64,000 nt of DNA. Source: Ailurus styani (Eukaryota; Chordata; Mammalia; Carnivora; Ailuridae). The position numbers and the translations under genes were made by a program. The stretch covers positions 1,262,565 to 1,326,564 of the forward strand of contig LNAC01000103.1 in NCBI GenBank assembly GCA_002007465.1, read 5' to 3'. Positions 1 to 10,615 of the stretch are shown here, piece by piece (the stretch's first letter is position 1; every line of letters starts with the position of its first letter). The notes beneath the pieces were generated by a model that saw only the letters and a list, made by a program, of their open reading frames with translations, ran no database searches and had not been told where the DNA came from.

Positions 1-306
1 AAAAAAAAATGTGTTACTCCTTTAATTCAAGAGACAAGTATGTAATTGAAGGTAGAATTGTCAACTTCCAAGTAATTGTATTTATGGCCTAGAGTAACTG
101 AAAATCCATAAATGACAACTTTTGTTGTATCTAATTTTTAAAAATTTACCTTAAAAGGACAAAATAGTGATTTCTTTGTAGTATCAAGTAAATAAATGAA
201 TCTTGAAAGATGAGCCATTGCTTTCTTTTTTTCATTGCTCTCAGATTTACTATAATCTCCTCACATGAAATCTTTGCTTCCTTGAATAACTACGAAGAAT
301 TTATTT
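1..306. other. AT-rich unique sequence
   Basis: No gene, RNA or recognisable repeat seen. The sequence is AT-rich, with stops in all frames. Confidence 0.5.
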
Positions 307-319
307 ATAACAATCTAAG

Positions 320-523
320 GGTTGTTTTTTTTTTTTGAAATTTTATTTATTTATTTGACAGAGAGAGACACATCGAGAGAGGGAACACGGGCAGGAGAAA
401 TGGGAGAGGGAGAAGCAGGTTTCCCACTGAGTAGGGAGCCAGATGCAGGGCTCCATCCCAGGACACTGAGATCATGACCTGAGCCCAGTCAGACGCTTAA
501 TGACTGAGCCACTCAGGTGCCCT
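320..523 (-). mobile_element. SINEC carnivore SINE
   Basis: Reverse-complement tRNA-derived SINE. The T-rich tail is at the left, followed by the GA-rich segment, the B-box-like stretch and the head TGAGCCACTCAGGTGCCC at the right. It is flanked by a 13-bp target-site duplication, ataacaatctaag (307-319) and ataaaaatctaag (524-536), with one mismatch. Confidence 0.93.
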
Positions 524-536
524 ATAAAAATCTAAG

Positions 537-1000
537 TTCTTATCTTTACTCCGAGAGTAAGTTTTACTCTTTGTATTTCTTCCTAGTCTTCATTGAGGTG
601 TTCTTTAATATGTGGACCAATATGTTAAAAATATTTGGTCAGGGTCATATATTTAATTCCATTGACTCTCACCTATTTGAGATACATTGGCTCAAGACTT
701 GTTGTTATATGTAAGGTTATGTTGACAACATTATATGAGTACTGCTTCACACATCCTATAGGACAATCAATACACAGAGAACACTAAAATTCAACTTATA
801 TATAACTATGGAAACCAACACTTGAAAATAGCAGACCCAAGTGTGGAGCCTATTTTTGAAGTAAATTTAAAAGAGGACGACAAAAGACAAAGTTGTGTAA
901 AGGAATCCTAATAGTGGTGAAATAGAAATAAAACTACCCCCAGAGACAATTTCTTGCCCTGGTAAGGATGTTGAGAATGGATCAGATCTGATGTATCAAA
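537..1000. other. Unique AT-rich sequence
   Basis: No gene or recognisable repeat seen between the SINE and the duplicated block that starts at 1001. Confidence 0.5.
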
Positions 1001-1208
1001 GAGAAAGGATATGAAAAGCATACAACTCTAGAGGAAGCAATGCATGGAAACGCATCTAGGGAATAAGGAGGAAAAAGAGGAGGCTTGGTGGTGAAAAGAA
1101 AGAAGTAATCATACCATTCAAGTTCATAAACCCATGAAAAAAAGAAAGTGTCACTGAATCACAAGCAGAAGGCTCACTGACCAGGCCCCTGCCCTACCAG
1201 TACACACA
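1001..1208. repeat. Direct duplication, copy 1 (left of N at 1209)
   Basis: This 208-base block reads identically to 1220-1427. It ends in a short CA run directly against the single N at 1209. Identity together with the N suggests an unresolved contig overlap rather than a biological duplication. Confidence 0.9.
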
Positions 1209-1219
1209 NTTAAAAAAAA
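1209..1219. other. Assembly join: N plus a short A-rich stub
   Basis: A single N is followed by two T and eight A, then by the second copy of the duplicated block. The stub has no counterpart to the left of copy 1. It looks like the last bases of a SINE tail, which in this window typically end in ATCTT followed by a run of A. A collapsed heterozygous SINE is possible, but only ten bases support it. Confidence 0.5.
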
Positions 1220-1428
1220 GAGAAAGGATATGAAAAGCATACAACTCTAGAGGAAGCAATGCATGGAAACGCATCTAGGGAATAAGGAGGAAAAAGAGGA
1301 GGCTTGGTGGTGAAAAGAAAGAAGTAATCATACCATTCAAGTTCATAAACCCATGAAAAAAAGAAAGTGTCACTGAATCACAAGCAGAAGGCTCACTGAC
1401 CAGGCCCCTGCCCTACCAGTACACACAC
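1220..1428. repeat. Direct duplication, copy 2
   Basis: Same 208 bases as 1001-1208 at an offset of 219. It continues through a longer CA run into unique sequence. Confidence 0.9.
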
Positions 1429-2424
1429 ACCCATAAAGGTATCATTTATTAAAGAGGTGGACTTTGCTGTAACACCAAAATAGAAAACTCTTAAAGAAAA
1501 TAAACAAACCATCCAAACTCCTCACCTCACTCCACCCAAATTGTTATTGCTGGGATAAAAAAAACCAGTCTACAAAACTTTTTATGAAAAATAAAAAAAT
1601 ATTTATATCCATACAAAACTACTGTAAGAATTACAAAGTGCCAATCAGTAATTGTAGGTATGAAAAAACAGGTAACTTCCAGCTGTGGGGGAGGGGACCT
1701 GTCAAAGAGAGGCAAGCTGTACATTTCTGCTCTTGATGAATATGTTAAATAGGAAATTAGGGATATGAAAGAAACACAACAAATCTGATATAAAAACTCT
1801 TGTTTGTGATGTACAAGTCAAAGAAAGACATAAGAACGGAACAAACAAACAAACAAACAAACACCTGAAGAACAAGACATCATCTCAGAGATGTTGCGAG
1901 ATACCAAAGAAAGAGTGGGTAAAACTTTTCAGCAACTCTAGGAAAAGACAGAGAGAGACAGAGAGGGAAAAAGAGAGGGAGAGAGAGAGAGTATTCTCTT
2001 TTCTTCCAATAATTCTAACAAATGTCTTATTGTTCACATTAGGAAATGCATGCCTCAATTGTTAATAGGGTGTTTTGGTCGATTTAATACTAAAAGTTTA
2101 ATAGCATAATAACCCAAGTCCCAGGTCTAGTTGATCCATAATGCTAAATACCGGCTTCAACCTCGGAGTTTCTCTCATCTGGCAAAAGGCTTTAGAGAGA
2201 TGCCTACAACTTAGAGGACAAAGCACGATCTCTTTTCTGAGAGATTGAATTGAAAGCATAGTTGGAAGAAAGAAGAACAGATAATGTACCGTCTACTTGA
2301 AAGTTAGTCTCAATATGGAGACTGGAGGCCTTTTCTAGCAAGGAATATATATGCATCACGTGTCCCCAAAAATTAAGTTGCTGAATTAAAATTTCAGCTT
2401 AGTCTTAAGGAGCCCTACAGTAGA
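1429..2424. other. Unique sequence with short simple repeats
   Basis: Contains an (AAAC)n run near 1841-1863 and a GA-rich purine tract near 1947-1991. No gene or dispersed repeat seen otherwise. Confidence 0.5.
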
Positions 2425-2502
2425 GGGCTCCTTTAAAAAATATATGTCATAAATAAATAAAAAAAATACGTATTAAATATATGTTATAAATAACATAGGA
2501 AG
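2425..2502. repeat. Direct duplication, copy 1 (SINE-filled side)
   Basis: 78 bases, repeated at 2640-2717. This copy runs directly into the SINE at 2503; the other copy continues without a SINE. Confidence 0.88.
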
Positions 2503-2638
2503 GGGCGCCTGGGTGGCTCAGTGGGTTAAAGCCGCTGCCTTCGGCTCAGGTCATGATCCCAGGGTCCTGGGATCGAGGCCCACATCGGGCTCTCTGCTCG
2601 GCAGGGAGCCTGCTTCCTCCTCTCTCCTCTCTCTCTGC
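2503..2638 (+). mobile_element. SINEC SINE, 3' end missing at an N
   Basis: Young-type head GGGCGCCTGGGTGGCTCAG followed by the tRNA-derived body and the CT-rich tract. It stops at the single N (2639) before the AATAAA tail. The sequence after the N repeats the SINE's left flank without a SINE, so this is probably one allele of a presence/absence polymorphism. Confidence 0.93.
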
Positions 2639-2639
2639 N

Positions 2640-2717
2640 GGGCTCCTTTAAAAAATATATGTCATAAATAAATAAAAAAAATACGTATTAAATATATGTT
2701 ATAAATAACATAGGAAG
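2640..2717. repeat. Direct duplication, copy 2 (empty-site side)
   Basis: Repeats 2425-2502 and then continues as ACAGAGAAACT where copy 1 enters the SINE. This is what an allele without the insertion would look like. Confidence 0.85.
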
Positions 2718-3249
2718 ACAGAGAAACTAAGGAAATGCATTCTAAGCAGACATTCCAGGATGGACAGGTGGACAAAGAGAAGAATGTTTTTTTCAGGCAA
2801 ATATGTAGGTAGAGTTTAACATAACATGTATGGGTCCGGCAAAAGGAATGGCAGGAAGCAAAGTTGAAAAAGTTTTGGTACGGTAAATTTTTGAAGGGTC
2901 TTGAAAATCAAGGTAAAGATTTGAGAACTCGCGTAAGCTGTAACATGCCTTTAAAGGCGTAGAATTTTTTTTTTTTAAGTGAGAACAGCAGAGTGAGAAC
3001 AGATACTATTTCACTACTCATACATTATACATGAGACGTAATGAGGCTCTACTAGTGACATTATGATAGAGGTGGAGGTGCATTCTAAATGTTTCTTGGA
3101 TCTGGATGAAAGTTAGTAGAGAGCAATGCTTTTAGCTTCTGGGAAAATAAAGTAGGAAAATAAAAAAAATAGAAATATCTAGTAAGAAGTTGGAAAATAG
3201 ACCACAAGCTCAAGATAGAGAGATAGGACTGAAGATATGAGAGTCATAA
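2718..3249. other. Unique sequence
   Basis: No gene or repeat recognised. Confidence 0.45.
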
Positions 3250-3425
3250 AAATAGTAGTTACTATTTATGGATTGTCTTCTGCGAATTACATAGTTGTCA
3301 TGCATTATTTCATGTAATCCTCAAAATCTTCAAAGTAGAAAGTTTGCCCTTTTAAAAAGGAGGAGACTAAAGGGGATTAAGAAACTCGCCCAAAGTCACA
3401 CAATTAGTAAGCCACAAATATAGTA
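3250..3425 (-). mobile_element. MIR SINE fragment
   Basis: Diverged ancient tRNA-derived SINE in reverse orientation. Hallmarks are the degenerate run for cattatttcatgtaatcctc, followed by a GGAGGAGACTAAAG-type stretch and GCCCAAAGTCACACAATTAG (core of the reverse-complement MIR). Confidence 0.75.
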
Positions 3426-4053
3426 AGCAGCTTAAATAAGTTGAATATTTGGAATATTTGAAACTTATAGTTTTTTTTGAATATACTTTGTGTCTGTATT
3501 GGAGTGATAATTGAAGCAATGCAAACAGATAACCAGATCTTATTAAACACAATATCCAAATTATTTTCAAGTACAGATAAAAAGCGACATTCTTCCTTAT
3601 CTACTATAGTTAAGTATCATGGACATCACATATAAGTACATACATAAACACAGACACACAAGTCCATGTTTTGGGTTCATGATTTTGGTGTGTTCTTGTG
3701 AAATTTTCTGAAATGACTTCTCATCTTTTTATTATCACTTAGATCAACCAGATACTTTCACTGTGGATAAAATTTAAGCTATGATAGTACCATTTTAGGC
3801 AAACCTCTATAAATTAAGCTTTTGAAAAGTATTGATTATCAAATTATTTGTAAAGGAATGCAACAAAGACTGCTACCAGTTTATCAAACCTCATTTTTTA
3901 CTTCTTCAGCACAGAGCTACTCTGTTTCCCAGCTTCCCTTGATTGAGATAAATGCATATGACTGAGATAAGCGATGGGTTCTATTTCAAAACTAAGCTTA
4001 GTAAGTATTTTCTTCCCCAGATCGTCCCTCTCCTTATTCTAGGTGGATTCCTG
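3426..4053. other. Unique sequence
   Basis: No gene or repeat recognised. Confidence 0.45.
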
Positions 4054-4192
4054 CCATAACAAGGCCCTAGAGGATGGGAGAGTCAAGTGATTTACGAGGC
4101 TAGGACTTTTGACTCATAACATAAAGGAGAGTTACATACTAATCAGTAAAACCTCTCTGGACTATTACGTGACTAAGAAATAAAGTTCTACT
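4054..4192. repeat. Direct duplication, copy 1 (left of N at 4193)
   Basis: 139 bases duplicated at 4194-4331. The copies differ by two CpG-type transitions and one base in a T run, which fits two alleles placed side by side. Confidence 0.88.
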
Positions 4193-4193
4193 N

Positions 4194-4331
4194 CCATAAC
4201 AAGGCCCTAGAGGATGGGAGAGTCAAGTGATTTACAAGGCTAGGACTTTGACTCATAACATAAAGGAGAGTTACATACTAATCAGTAAAACCTCTCTGGA
4301 CTATTATGTGACTAAGAAATAAAGTTCTACT
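4194..4331. repeat. Direct duplication, copy 2
   Basis: Starts immediately after the single N at 4193 and repeats 4054-4192 with three small differences, then runs into unique DNA. Confidence 0.88.
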
Positions 4332-5489
4332 GTGTTTGGGCTATGTAGCTTGTTGGGGTCTTTATTATTATGGTCTATTATTATGGTCTATTGACATTGA
4401 CATATAAATAAATATGTATCATTATTTTATAGGGTTCAGATTTTCAAGTACTGCCAATTTGAAGTAAAATTAGAAACTTACAATTTAAAATCTATAATTT
4501 TGATTTTAGTCTTAACTGATTGCTAATTTACACATGAAATAGACATGATTGCCAATTTAGTTCATAGTGAATATTGTAAAAATACTTCAATGAGTGTTTG
4601 TGCTGATGGAGTAAAATTGTCAAAAACCTTTTGCCTTTAATATTCCTATACGTGTTAGATGATCCTGCCACTATGTTTATTATTAACACATGGCTTTTTA
4701 AAATTTCTATTCTATCATCTACATAGCACAACATAAATGAAAGCAATTTTGCTCATCATTACCAAGTCCTGAGAACTAAATGTGGTATTCCAGTTACTCA
4801 TTTATGAAACTATGTAGAAAGTAAAACTTAACTGTAAGGAAATCATGAAAGGACAAGAGCAATCGTAATAACTGGATCTTGGCGTAACAAAGAAGTCCTT
4901 GAAATACTTAGACTTGAAATAATCTACTGTAATTTTCTCAGGAGCTTTTCAGTCCCATTAAGCTTGTGTGTTGTGACTGAATTTTAATTAGTATGGATGT
5001 TTGTACTTCAGAAATTCAGAGTTTGAATTAAACTTCATAAATTTGTGAGACCAAAAGAAAAAAAGAATAATTCAATAACCTTAGAATTTTAATGAGGGCT
5101 TTTGAAAATAGCATTCTTCATATCATAGCTGCTATGTCATCCCAAAATACTTCTATAAAACTGGTTTGAAGATCCAGACTGAATTAACCAGTCGGTTGAG
5201 ACAAATGTTCAAAAATGTCCAAACCCCAACTAAAGGCACTGTTTGAGAAATTAATATGTTGCTGAATTATTTGGTTTTTACATTTTAAGCAGCACGTGAT
5301 CAAGTAGTTCCATATGCAGATGTGAAGTATTTTTCAAATTATATTTTTGATTTCCATACAACTCAAATTTTTGGAGAATTTTTTGAGAAGCTAATGTCTG
5401 TTGCACTTCCGTTACTTGAAGACTGCCAAACTGAAAATGTGTGTCTGTTTCAATAGCAATTATTTGTTTTGTTTGTTGGTTGGCTTTTT
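4332..5489. other. Unique AT-rich sequence
   Basis: No gene or repeat recognised. Confidence 0.45.
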
Positions 5490-5612
5490 TTTTAAAAAAC
5501 TACTTTATTAAGATATGATTAACTTACAAAAAACTACATATTTAATGTATACAACTTGATGAATTTGGATATATGTATAACATCTATGAATCTGCCTTTT
5601 CATTTGCCTGTT
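5490..5612 (-). mobile_element. Old LINE-1 3' end fragment
   Basis: A T-rich start followed by a segment resembling the reverse complement of an old L1 3' UTR (tttattaagatatgattaac, then a tgtatacaacttgatgaattt-like stretch). Diverged; family not certain. Confidence 0.45.
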
Positions 5613-5721
5613 TTTTAAAGGATTGCTCAGGAAATGGTCATGCAGCTAAATCACCTTTTACCATCTATGGCAACTTGGAGCATATATCTATCTGACAGGA
5701 CATAACGGAAATGCCTTAAAA

Positions 5722-5912
5722 CCAATGGTTTTCAAACTCGCATGTGTATTGCCATCATCTGGAGAGCCAGATAAGACACACTTTGCTAGGTTCCAACTCC
5801 TGAGTTTCTAATTCAGTATTTCTAGGAGAGGCATGAAGTGTTTGCATTTCTAATAAGTCCCCAGGTGATGTGGTGCTGCTGCTGGCCCACAGCTCTGTCT
5901 GAAAACCACCGG
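5722..5912. mobile_element. MER5-type hAT-Charlie DNA transposon
   Basis: About 190 bp of non-autonomous transposon with imperfect terminal inverted repeats: a GGTTTTCAAACTCGCATGTG-like left end and CTGTCTGAAAACCACC at the right. The interior contains the typical gagtttctaattcagtatt and tttgcatttctaataag segments. It has no coding capacity. Confidence 0.75.
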
Positions 5913-6004
5913 CGGAAGCAATGAAGCCTACTTAACACTGGAACTCTATTTATATGATGACATTTTAAGAAGTTAAATATGTGTTGAATACCTATATTAT
6001 GTGA

Positions 6005-6545
6005 CAATTAACCTTTGAGCAACGTGAGGGTTAGGGATGCTGACCCACCACATCCTCAAAATCCAAGTATAACTTTTGACTCCCCCAAAAGTTAACTAGT
6101 AATAGCCTATTGGCCAGAAATTTTTCTGATAACATAAACACTTGGTTAACATGTATTTTGTATGTAATATGTATTATATGCTATATTTTACAATAATGTA
6201 AACTAGAGAAAAGAAATTGATCTTTAAATCATAAGAAAAAAATGTTTACAGTACTATAGTATATTTATTATTATTATTTTTTAATTTTATTTATTCATTT
6301 GACACAGAGAGAGAGATCACAAGTAGGCAGAGAGGCAGGCAGAGAGAGAGGGGGAAGCAGGCTCCCTGCTGAGCAGAGAGCCCGATGCGGGCCTCGATCC
6401 CAGGACCCTGAGATCATGACCTGAGCCGAAAACAGAGGCTTTAACTCACTGAGCCACCCAGGCGCCCTATAGTATATTTATTAAAAAAAAATCTGTGCAT
6501 ACTTGACCTATGCAGTTTAAAGCTGTGTTGTTCAAGAGTGCACTG
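6005..6545. mobile_element. Tigger-type DNA transposon split by a SINE
   Basis: Left terminal repeat caattaacctttgagcaac (6005-6023) is the near inverted complement of the right end gttgttcaagagtgcactg (6527-6545). The interior has the typical aacttttgactcccccaaaa and taacataaacacttggttaa segments of a short mariner/Tigger-derived element. It is interrupted by a SINE at 6271-6466. No transposase remains. Confidence 0.75.
6271..6466 (-). mobile_element. SINEC SINE inside the Tigger element
   Basis: Complete young SINE in reverse, flanked by a perfect 17-bp target-site duplication, ctatagtatatttatta (6254-6270 and 6467-6483). It lies inside, and so is younger than, the DNA transposon. Confidence 0.96.
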
Positions 6546-6984
6546 TGTATCAAAGTTAAGCTCCTTCTTTCTACTTGGCATATGTTGGCTTTAAGTATAA
6601 AAAAAATCCTTTCTATATATATTTATAGAAAAGTGAAACATTTTGGAAAGAAGTTTCAAAGGAAAGGAAATTTATATATAAAGGAGATAGAAATAAAAAA
6701 TGTATACATACACACATATATATTTATTGTAACTTTATCGTACATATGAACATTGTAGATTATATATATTTGTATTGATTTCTAATTAATTTTATTGGGG
6801 CAAGAAAAAGTACTATGTAATATTTCAACATTTTTAATATCACTGAGATTTGTTCTATGGTCCAGCATATGAATTATCTTGATGAATATTTCATGTTTAA
6901 TTTAAAAGATTTATAAATAGTAGTTTGGGGTATAGTGTTTTGTACATGAAAATGAAATGATGGATAGTGTCATTCAGATAATAT

Positions 6985-7545
6985 TCCTCTTAGCTTTTTT
7001 GTTTTATTTCAATTTACCAGAGATGAATGGTAAAATCCAAAGATGAATGGTAGAAACGATTGTGGATTTGTCTCTTTTTCTTTGTAGTACTGCCTGATCT
7101 TGCTTCATGTATATTGGGGTTCTCTCATTGGGAACATATGTGCTTATGATTTTTATGTCTTACTATTCAACTGGCTCATTTTTCATTATGAAATGTTACT
7201 ATTTCTACCTTGTGGTGAAATCTATTTTTTTTTAATTAAAAAGAGTCACAAAATCCTTCTTTTGATTAAAATTTCATGGTATGTTTTTCTGTTCTTTTAT
7301 TTTCAATCTATCTGTGTTTCTTGTAGTTAGCATACAGCTGTATTCTCTTTTTAATCTCCTTTTACATATGTTAATTACTTCTCTTTATTGGATCATGTAG
7401 TTCCTTTGTATTTAGTATAATTATTGGTATGTTTGTGTTTATATGTACCATTTTTCTATTCGTTTTTCATTTTATTGTGCTTTTTAAAAACTGTTTTCTC
7501 TTTTTTATTTTTTACTTTGGCTTAACATTTTTTTTTAAAAGTTGA
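6985..7545 (-). mobile_element. Possible old LINE-1/HAL1 remnant, left part
   Basis: T-rich sequence whose reverse complement has the A-rich texture of old L1 or HAL1. With 8620-9240 it may be one element split by the LINE-1 at 7550-8605. Low certainty. Confidence 0.3.
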
Positions 7546-7549
7546 GGTA

Positions 7550-8605
7550 GCATATGCTATCCCTATCAAAATCCCAATGGCATATTTTACAGAAATAGAA
7601 AAAAAATCTTAAAATTCATATAGAACCACAGAAGGTCTCAAATAGTCAACGTAATCGAGAAAGAAGAACAAAGCTGCAGGCATAATACTTCCTGATTTCA
7701 AAATAAATTCCCAAGCTACAGTATTAATAACAGTATGGTATCTACAGACATTTAGATGAATAGAACACAATAGAGGTCCCAGGAATAAAGCCACTCATAA
7801 ACAGTCAACTGATCTTCAACAAGTGTGCCAAGAATATACAATGGGGAGATGATAGTGCCTTCAACAAACTGTTTTGAGAAAATGGAATACCTTCTTGCAA
7901 AAGAAACAAAAGAGGCCTTTATCTTACATCATACACAAAAATCAACTCAAGATATAAAACCTAAATGTGAGACCTGAAACTGTAAAATTCCTGGAAGAAA
8001 ACAGAGGGAAAACTTCTTCACACTAGTCTTGGCAGTGATTTCTTGGACATGACATCAAAAGCACAGGTAAGGAAAGCAAAAATACATTGGTGGGACTACC
8101 TCAAACTAAAAAGCTTCTGTACAGCAAAGGAAATAATCAACAGAATGAAAAGATAACCTACGGAATGGGAGAAAATATTTTCAAACCATATACTTTATAA
8201 GAGGTTAATATCCAAAATATATAAGAGACTCTCTTAACATAAGAGCAAAAAGCACACAATCCAATAAAAAAAATGGGCGAAGGCCTTGAATAGACATTTT
8301 TCCAAAGAAAACATACAAATGGCCAACAGGTACCTGAAAAAGTGCTCAACATCACTAATTATCAGGAAAATATAAATCAAAACCACAATGATATATCACC
8401 TCATACCTGTTAGAAGACTATTACCAAAAAGATAAAAGATAGTAAGTACTGTGAAGGATGTGGAGGGAAATAATTTTTGTATATTGTTTGTGGGAATGTA
8501 AACTAGTACAGCCACTATGGAAAACAGTATGGAGATTCCTTTAAAAATTAAAAATAGAATTACATATCATCCAACAACCCATTTCTGGGTTCACAAGGAA
8601 GCTGA
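7550..8605 (+). mobile_element. LINE-1 ORF2 3' fragment, decayed
   Basis: About 1 kb of recognisable but degraded L1 ORF2 C-terminal coding DNA: GCTATCCCTATCAAAATCCC at the start, then gaaagaagaacaaagctgca, an aaaatgggcgaaggccttga-like segment, and GTGGGAATGTAAACTAGTACAG near the end. It has many stops and frameshifts. The 3' UTR and A tail are missing. Confidence 0.88.
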
Positions 8606-8619
8606 ACAATTTAACCTAC

Positions 8620-9240
8620 TTTTTTTTTTAATACCACTTGCCTCCTCCATTAAATTTTTTTTTTTGCTATGATTATCTTTACATACTTTTAGAGTTTGCT
8701 CTAAAGGTTGTGATATGCATCATTAAATTTTCAACGAATCTGGTAAATTTGAAACCACTACTTTATTTTTTTAGCCCCATTCTCTCACTTCTGTTTAGAT
8801 TCCTTACACATATTTACTAGAAACTTTCTCATCATCCCTGATATTTTTCTGTAACTCACAAAATTTCTACCATTTTAATACTTGTTTTTCCCTTTGTGTT
8901 TTGGTTTGAATAGTTTCTATTGCTAAATTGTTTGTGTTCACTGATTTTTTTTCCTTCAGAGTCTAATAAACACCTGATAAAATTTTCATTTCCTTTCCCT
9001 GTACTTTTGACTTACAGATTTTTCCATTTGGCTCTTTTTAACATTTTTATTTTTCCCCTATGAGTCCTCATCTTTACTTTTTAATATCATCTGTTACTAT
9101 TAAATCCTTAAATATATTTAGAATAGTTTTCCATGATGTTTGCCATTTCTACAATCAAATGCTCAAACTCTGAGCTATAGCACTAAGCTCTTTGCTATTT
9201 CTAATACCTGGATTTGAACTATGTTGTCTCTCTTTAAAAA
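8620..9240 (-). mobile_element. Possible old LINE-1/HAL1 remnant, right part
   Basis: The reverse strand resembles the HAL1/L1M ORF1 region, for example tttccatttggctcttttta read in reverse near 9024-9043. Strongly diverged; listed as a possibility. Confidence 0.35.
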
Positions 9241-9920
9241 ATGTTTATTTTTGTTCTAAAAAGGAGTTAATCTACGACAGCTTTTCTTGACCATTTCAAG
9301 GCTTCCAATGAGTCTTTGTTTTGGGACTTTAGAAAAGTTCTTATGATGTGATTCGGTCATTGGTTTTAAGGTGTGACCTATCTCTTATCTCGAAAGAATG
9401 CTTTGGTATTATCAAAGTTTCTCTTACATGGATCAGAATGCCAAAGTCTCCAGCCCCATGTGACCTCTTCATTCTGTGGCAGCTGCTCTGTTTGACCTTG
9501 TGAAGTTTCATCCCCAAAATGAAGAGAGCTCAAAGATCCTTAGGGAACCCCAGTCCCATACAGTTTCCTCCTTCTGATGCACTGTCCTGCAACAGTATCC
9601 TTGAACTCCACTGTCTTCTCTCAGTAGGACCTTCACCCTGAGGCTGATTTGGGAAATTAACTCTATGTAGAGAGATGGGTAAGTATGGGGCTTATCTCAT
9701 ATGTTTTCCCTCTTTCATTTTTTTGCATTTCCAGAATGTCATTTTCCTCTATGATATGTCTGAATATCCACCCAAAATACAGAAGAGTATTCAAGTTTAA
9801 GGACAAAATTTCTAAAAGCATTCTTACTCAAGAAAAACTTTACCACAATACTTTCTCTAGCCATAATTATTCTGTTTATTTGATTTAGGCAATCATATTA
9901 TCATTATAACTTATATTATT
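9241..9920. other. Unique sequence
   Basis: No gene or repeat recognised. Locally more GC-rich near 9430-9640, but with no exon signal I could support. Confidence 0.4.
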
Positions 9921-9936
9921 AATAATTCTTCAGTTA

Positions 9937-10145
9937 GGGTGCCTGGGTGGCTCAGTGGGTTAAAGCCTCTGCCTTCGGCTCAGGTCATGATCCCAGGATC
10001 CTGGGATCAAGGCCCGCATGGGGCTCTCTGCTCGGCAGGGAGCCTGCTTCTTCCTCTCCCTCTGCCTGCCTCTCTGCCTACTTGTGATCTGATCTCTCTC
10101 TCTCTCTCTGTCAAATAAACAAAATCTTTAAAATAAATAAATAAA
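9937..10145 (+). mobile_element. SINEC SINE (cluster member 1)
   Basis: Complete young SINE with a perfect 16-bp target-site duplication, aataattcttcagtta (9921-9936 and 10146-10161). Confidence 0.97.
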
Positions 10146-10197
10146 AATAATTCTTCAGTTAAAAATGTGGTTTGGTGTTCATGATGTAATTTATTTT

Positions 10198-10222
10198 TTT
10201 CAAAAAGATTTTATTTATTTGT

Positions 10223-10256
<34 letters not shown>

Positions 10257-10407
10257 NGTGAGAGAGGGAACACAAGCAGGGGGAGTGGGAGAGGGAGAAG
10301 CTCACAGAACAGGGAGCCCGATGCAGAGCTCGATCCCAGGACCCTGAGATCATGCATGACCTGAGCCGAAGGCAGAGGCTTTAACCCACTGAGCCACCCA
10401 GGTGCCC
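10198..10407 (-). mobile_element. SINEC SINE (cluster member 2) with GA run and N
   Basis: Reverse-oriented SINE with an expanded GA run (about 10226-10256) ending at a single N (10257). Perfect 18-bp target-site duplication, catgatgtaatttatttt (10180-10197 and 10408-10425). Confidence 0.96.
10226..10257. repeat. (GA)n microsatellite ending at N
   Basis: A pure GA run inside the SINE; the N at 10257 probably marks uncertain repeat length. Confidence 0.9.
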
Positions 10408-10439
10408 CATGATGTAATTTATTTTAAAGTGTATCTCCT

Positions 10440-10600
10440 GGGTGCCTGGTTGGCTCAGTGGGTTAAAGCCTCTGCCTTCCGCATCGGGCTGCCTGCTCAG
10501 CGGGGAGCCTGCTTCCTCCTCTCCCTCTGCCTGCCTCTCTGTCTACTTGTGATCTCTCTCTGTCAAATAAATAAATAAAATCTTTAAAAAAATAAATAAA
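10440..10600 (+). mobile_element. SINEC SINE (cluster member 3), internally deleted
   Basis: 15-bp perfect target-site duplication, taaagtgtatctcct (10425-10439 and 10601-10615). About 40 bases of the body are missing: CTGCCTTC joins directly to CGCATCGGGC, removing the CTCAGGTCATGATC and B-box part. Confidence 0.96.
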
Positions 10601-10615
10601 TAAAGTGTATCTCCT

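Noticed and set aside
1001..1428. A CRISPR-like or satellite array
   Set aside because: Only two copies, separated by an N; this is a vertebrate genome and the pattern fits an assembly duplication.
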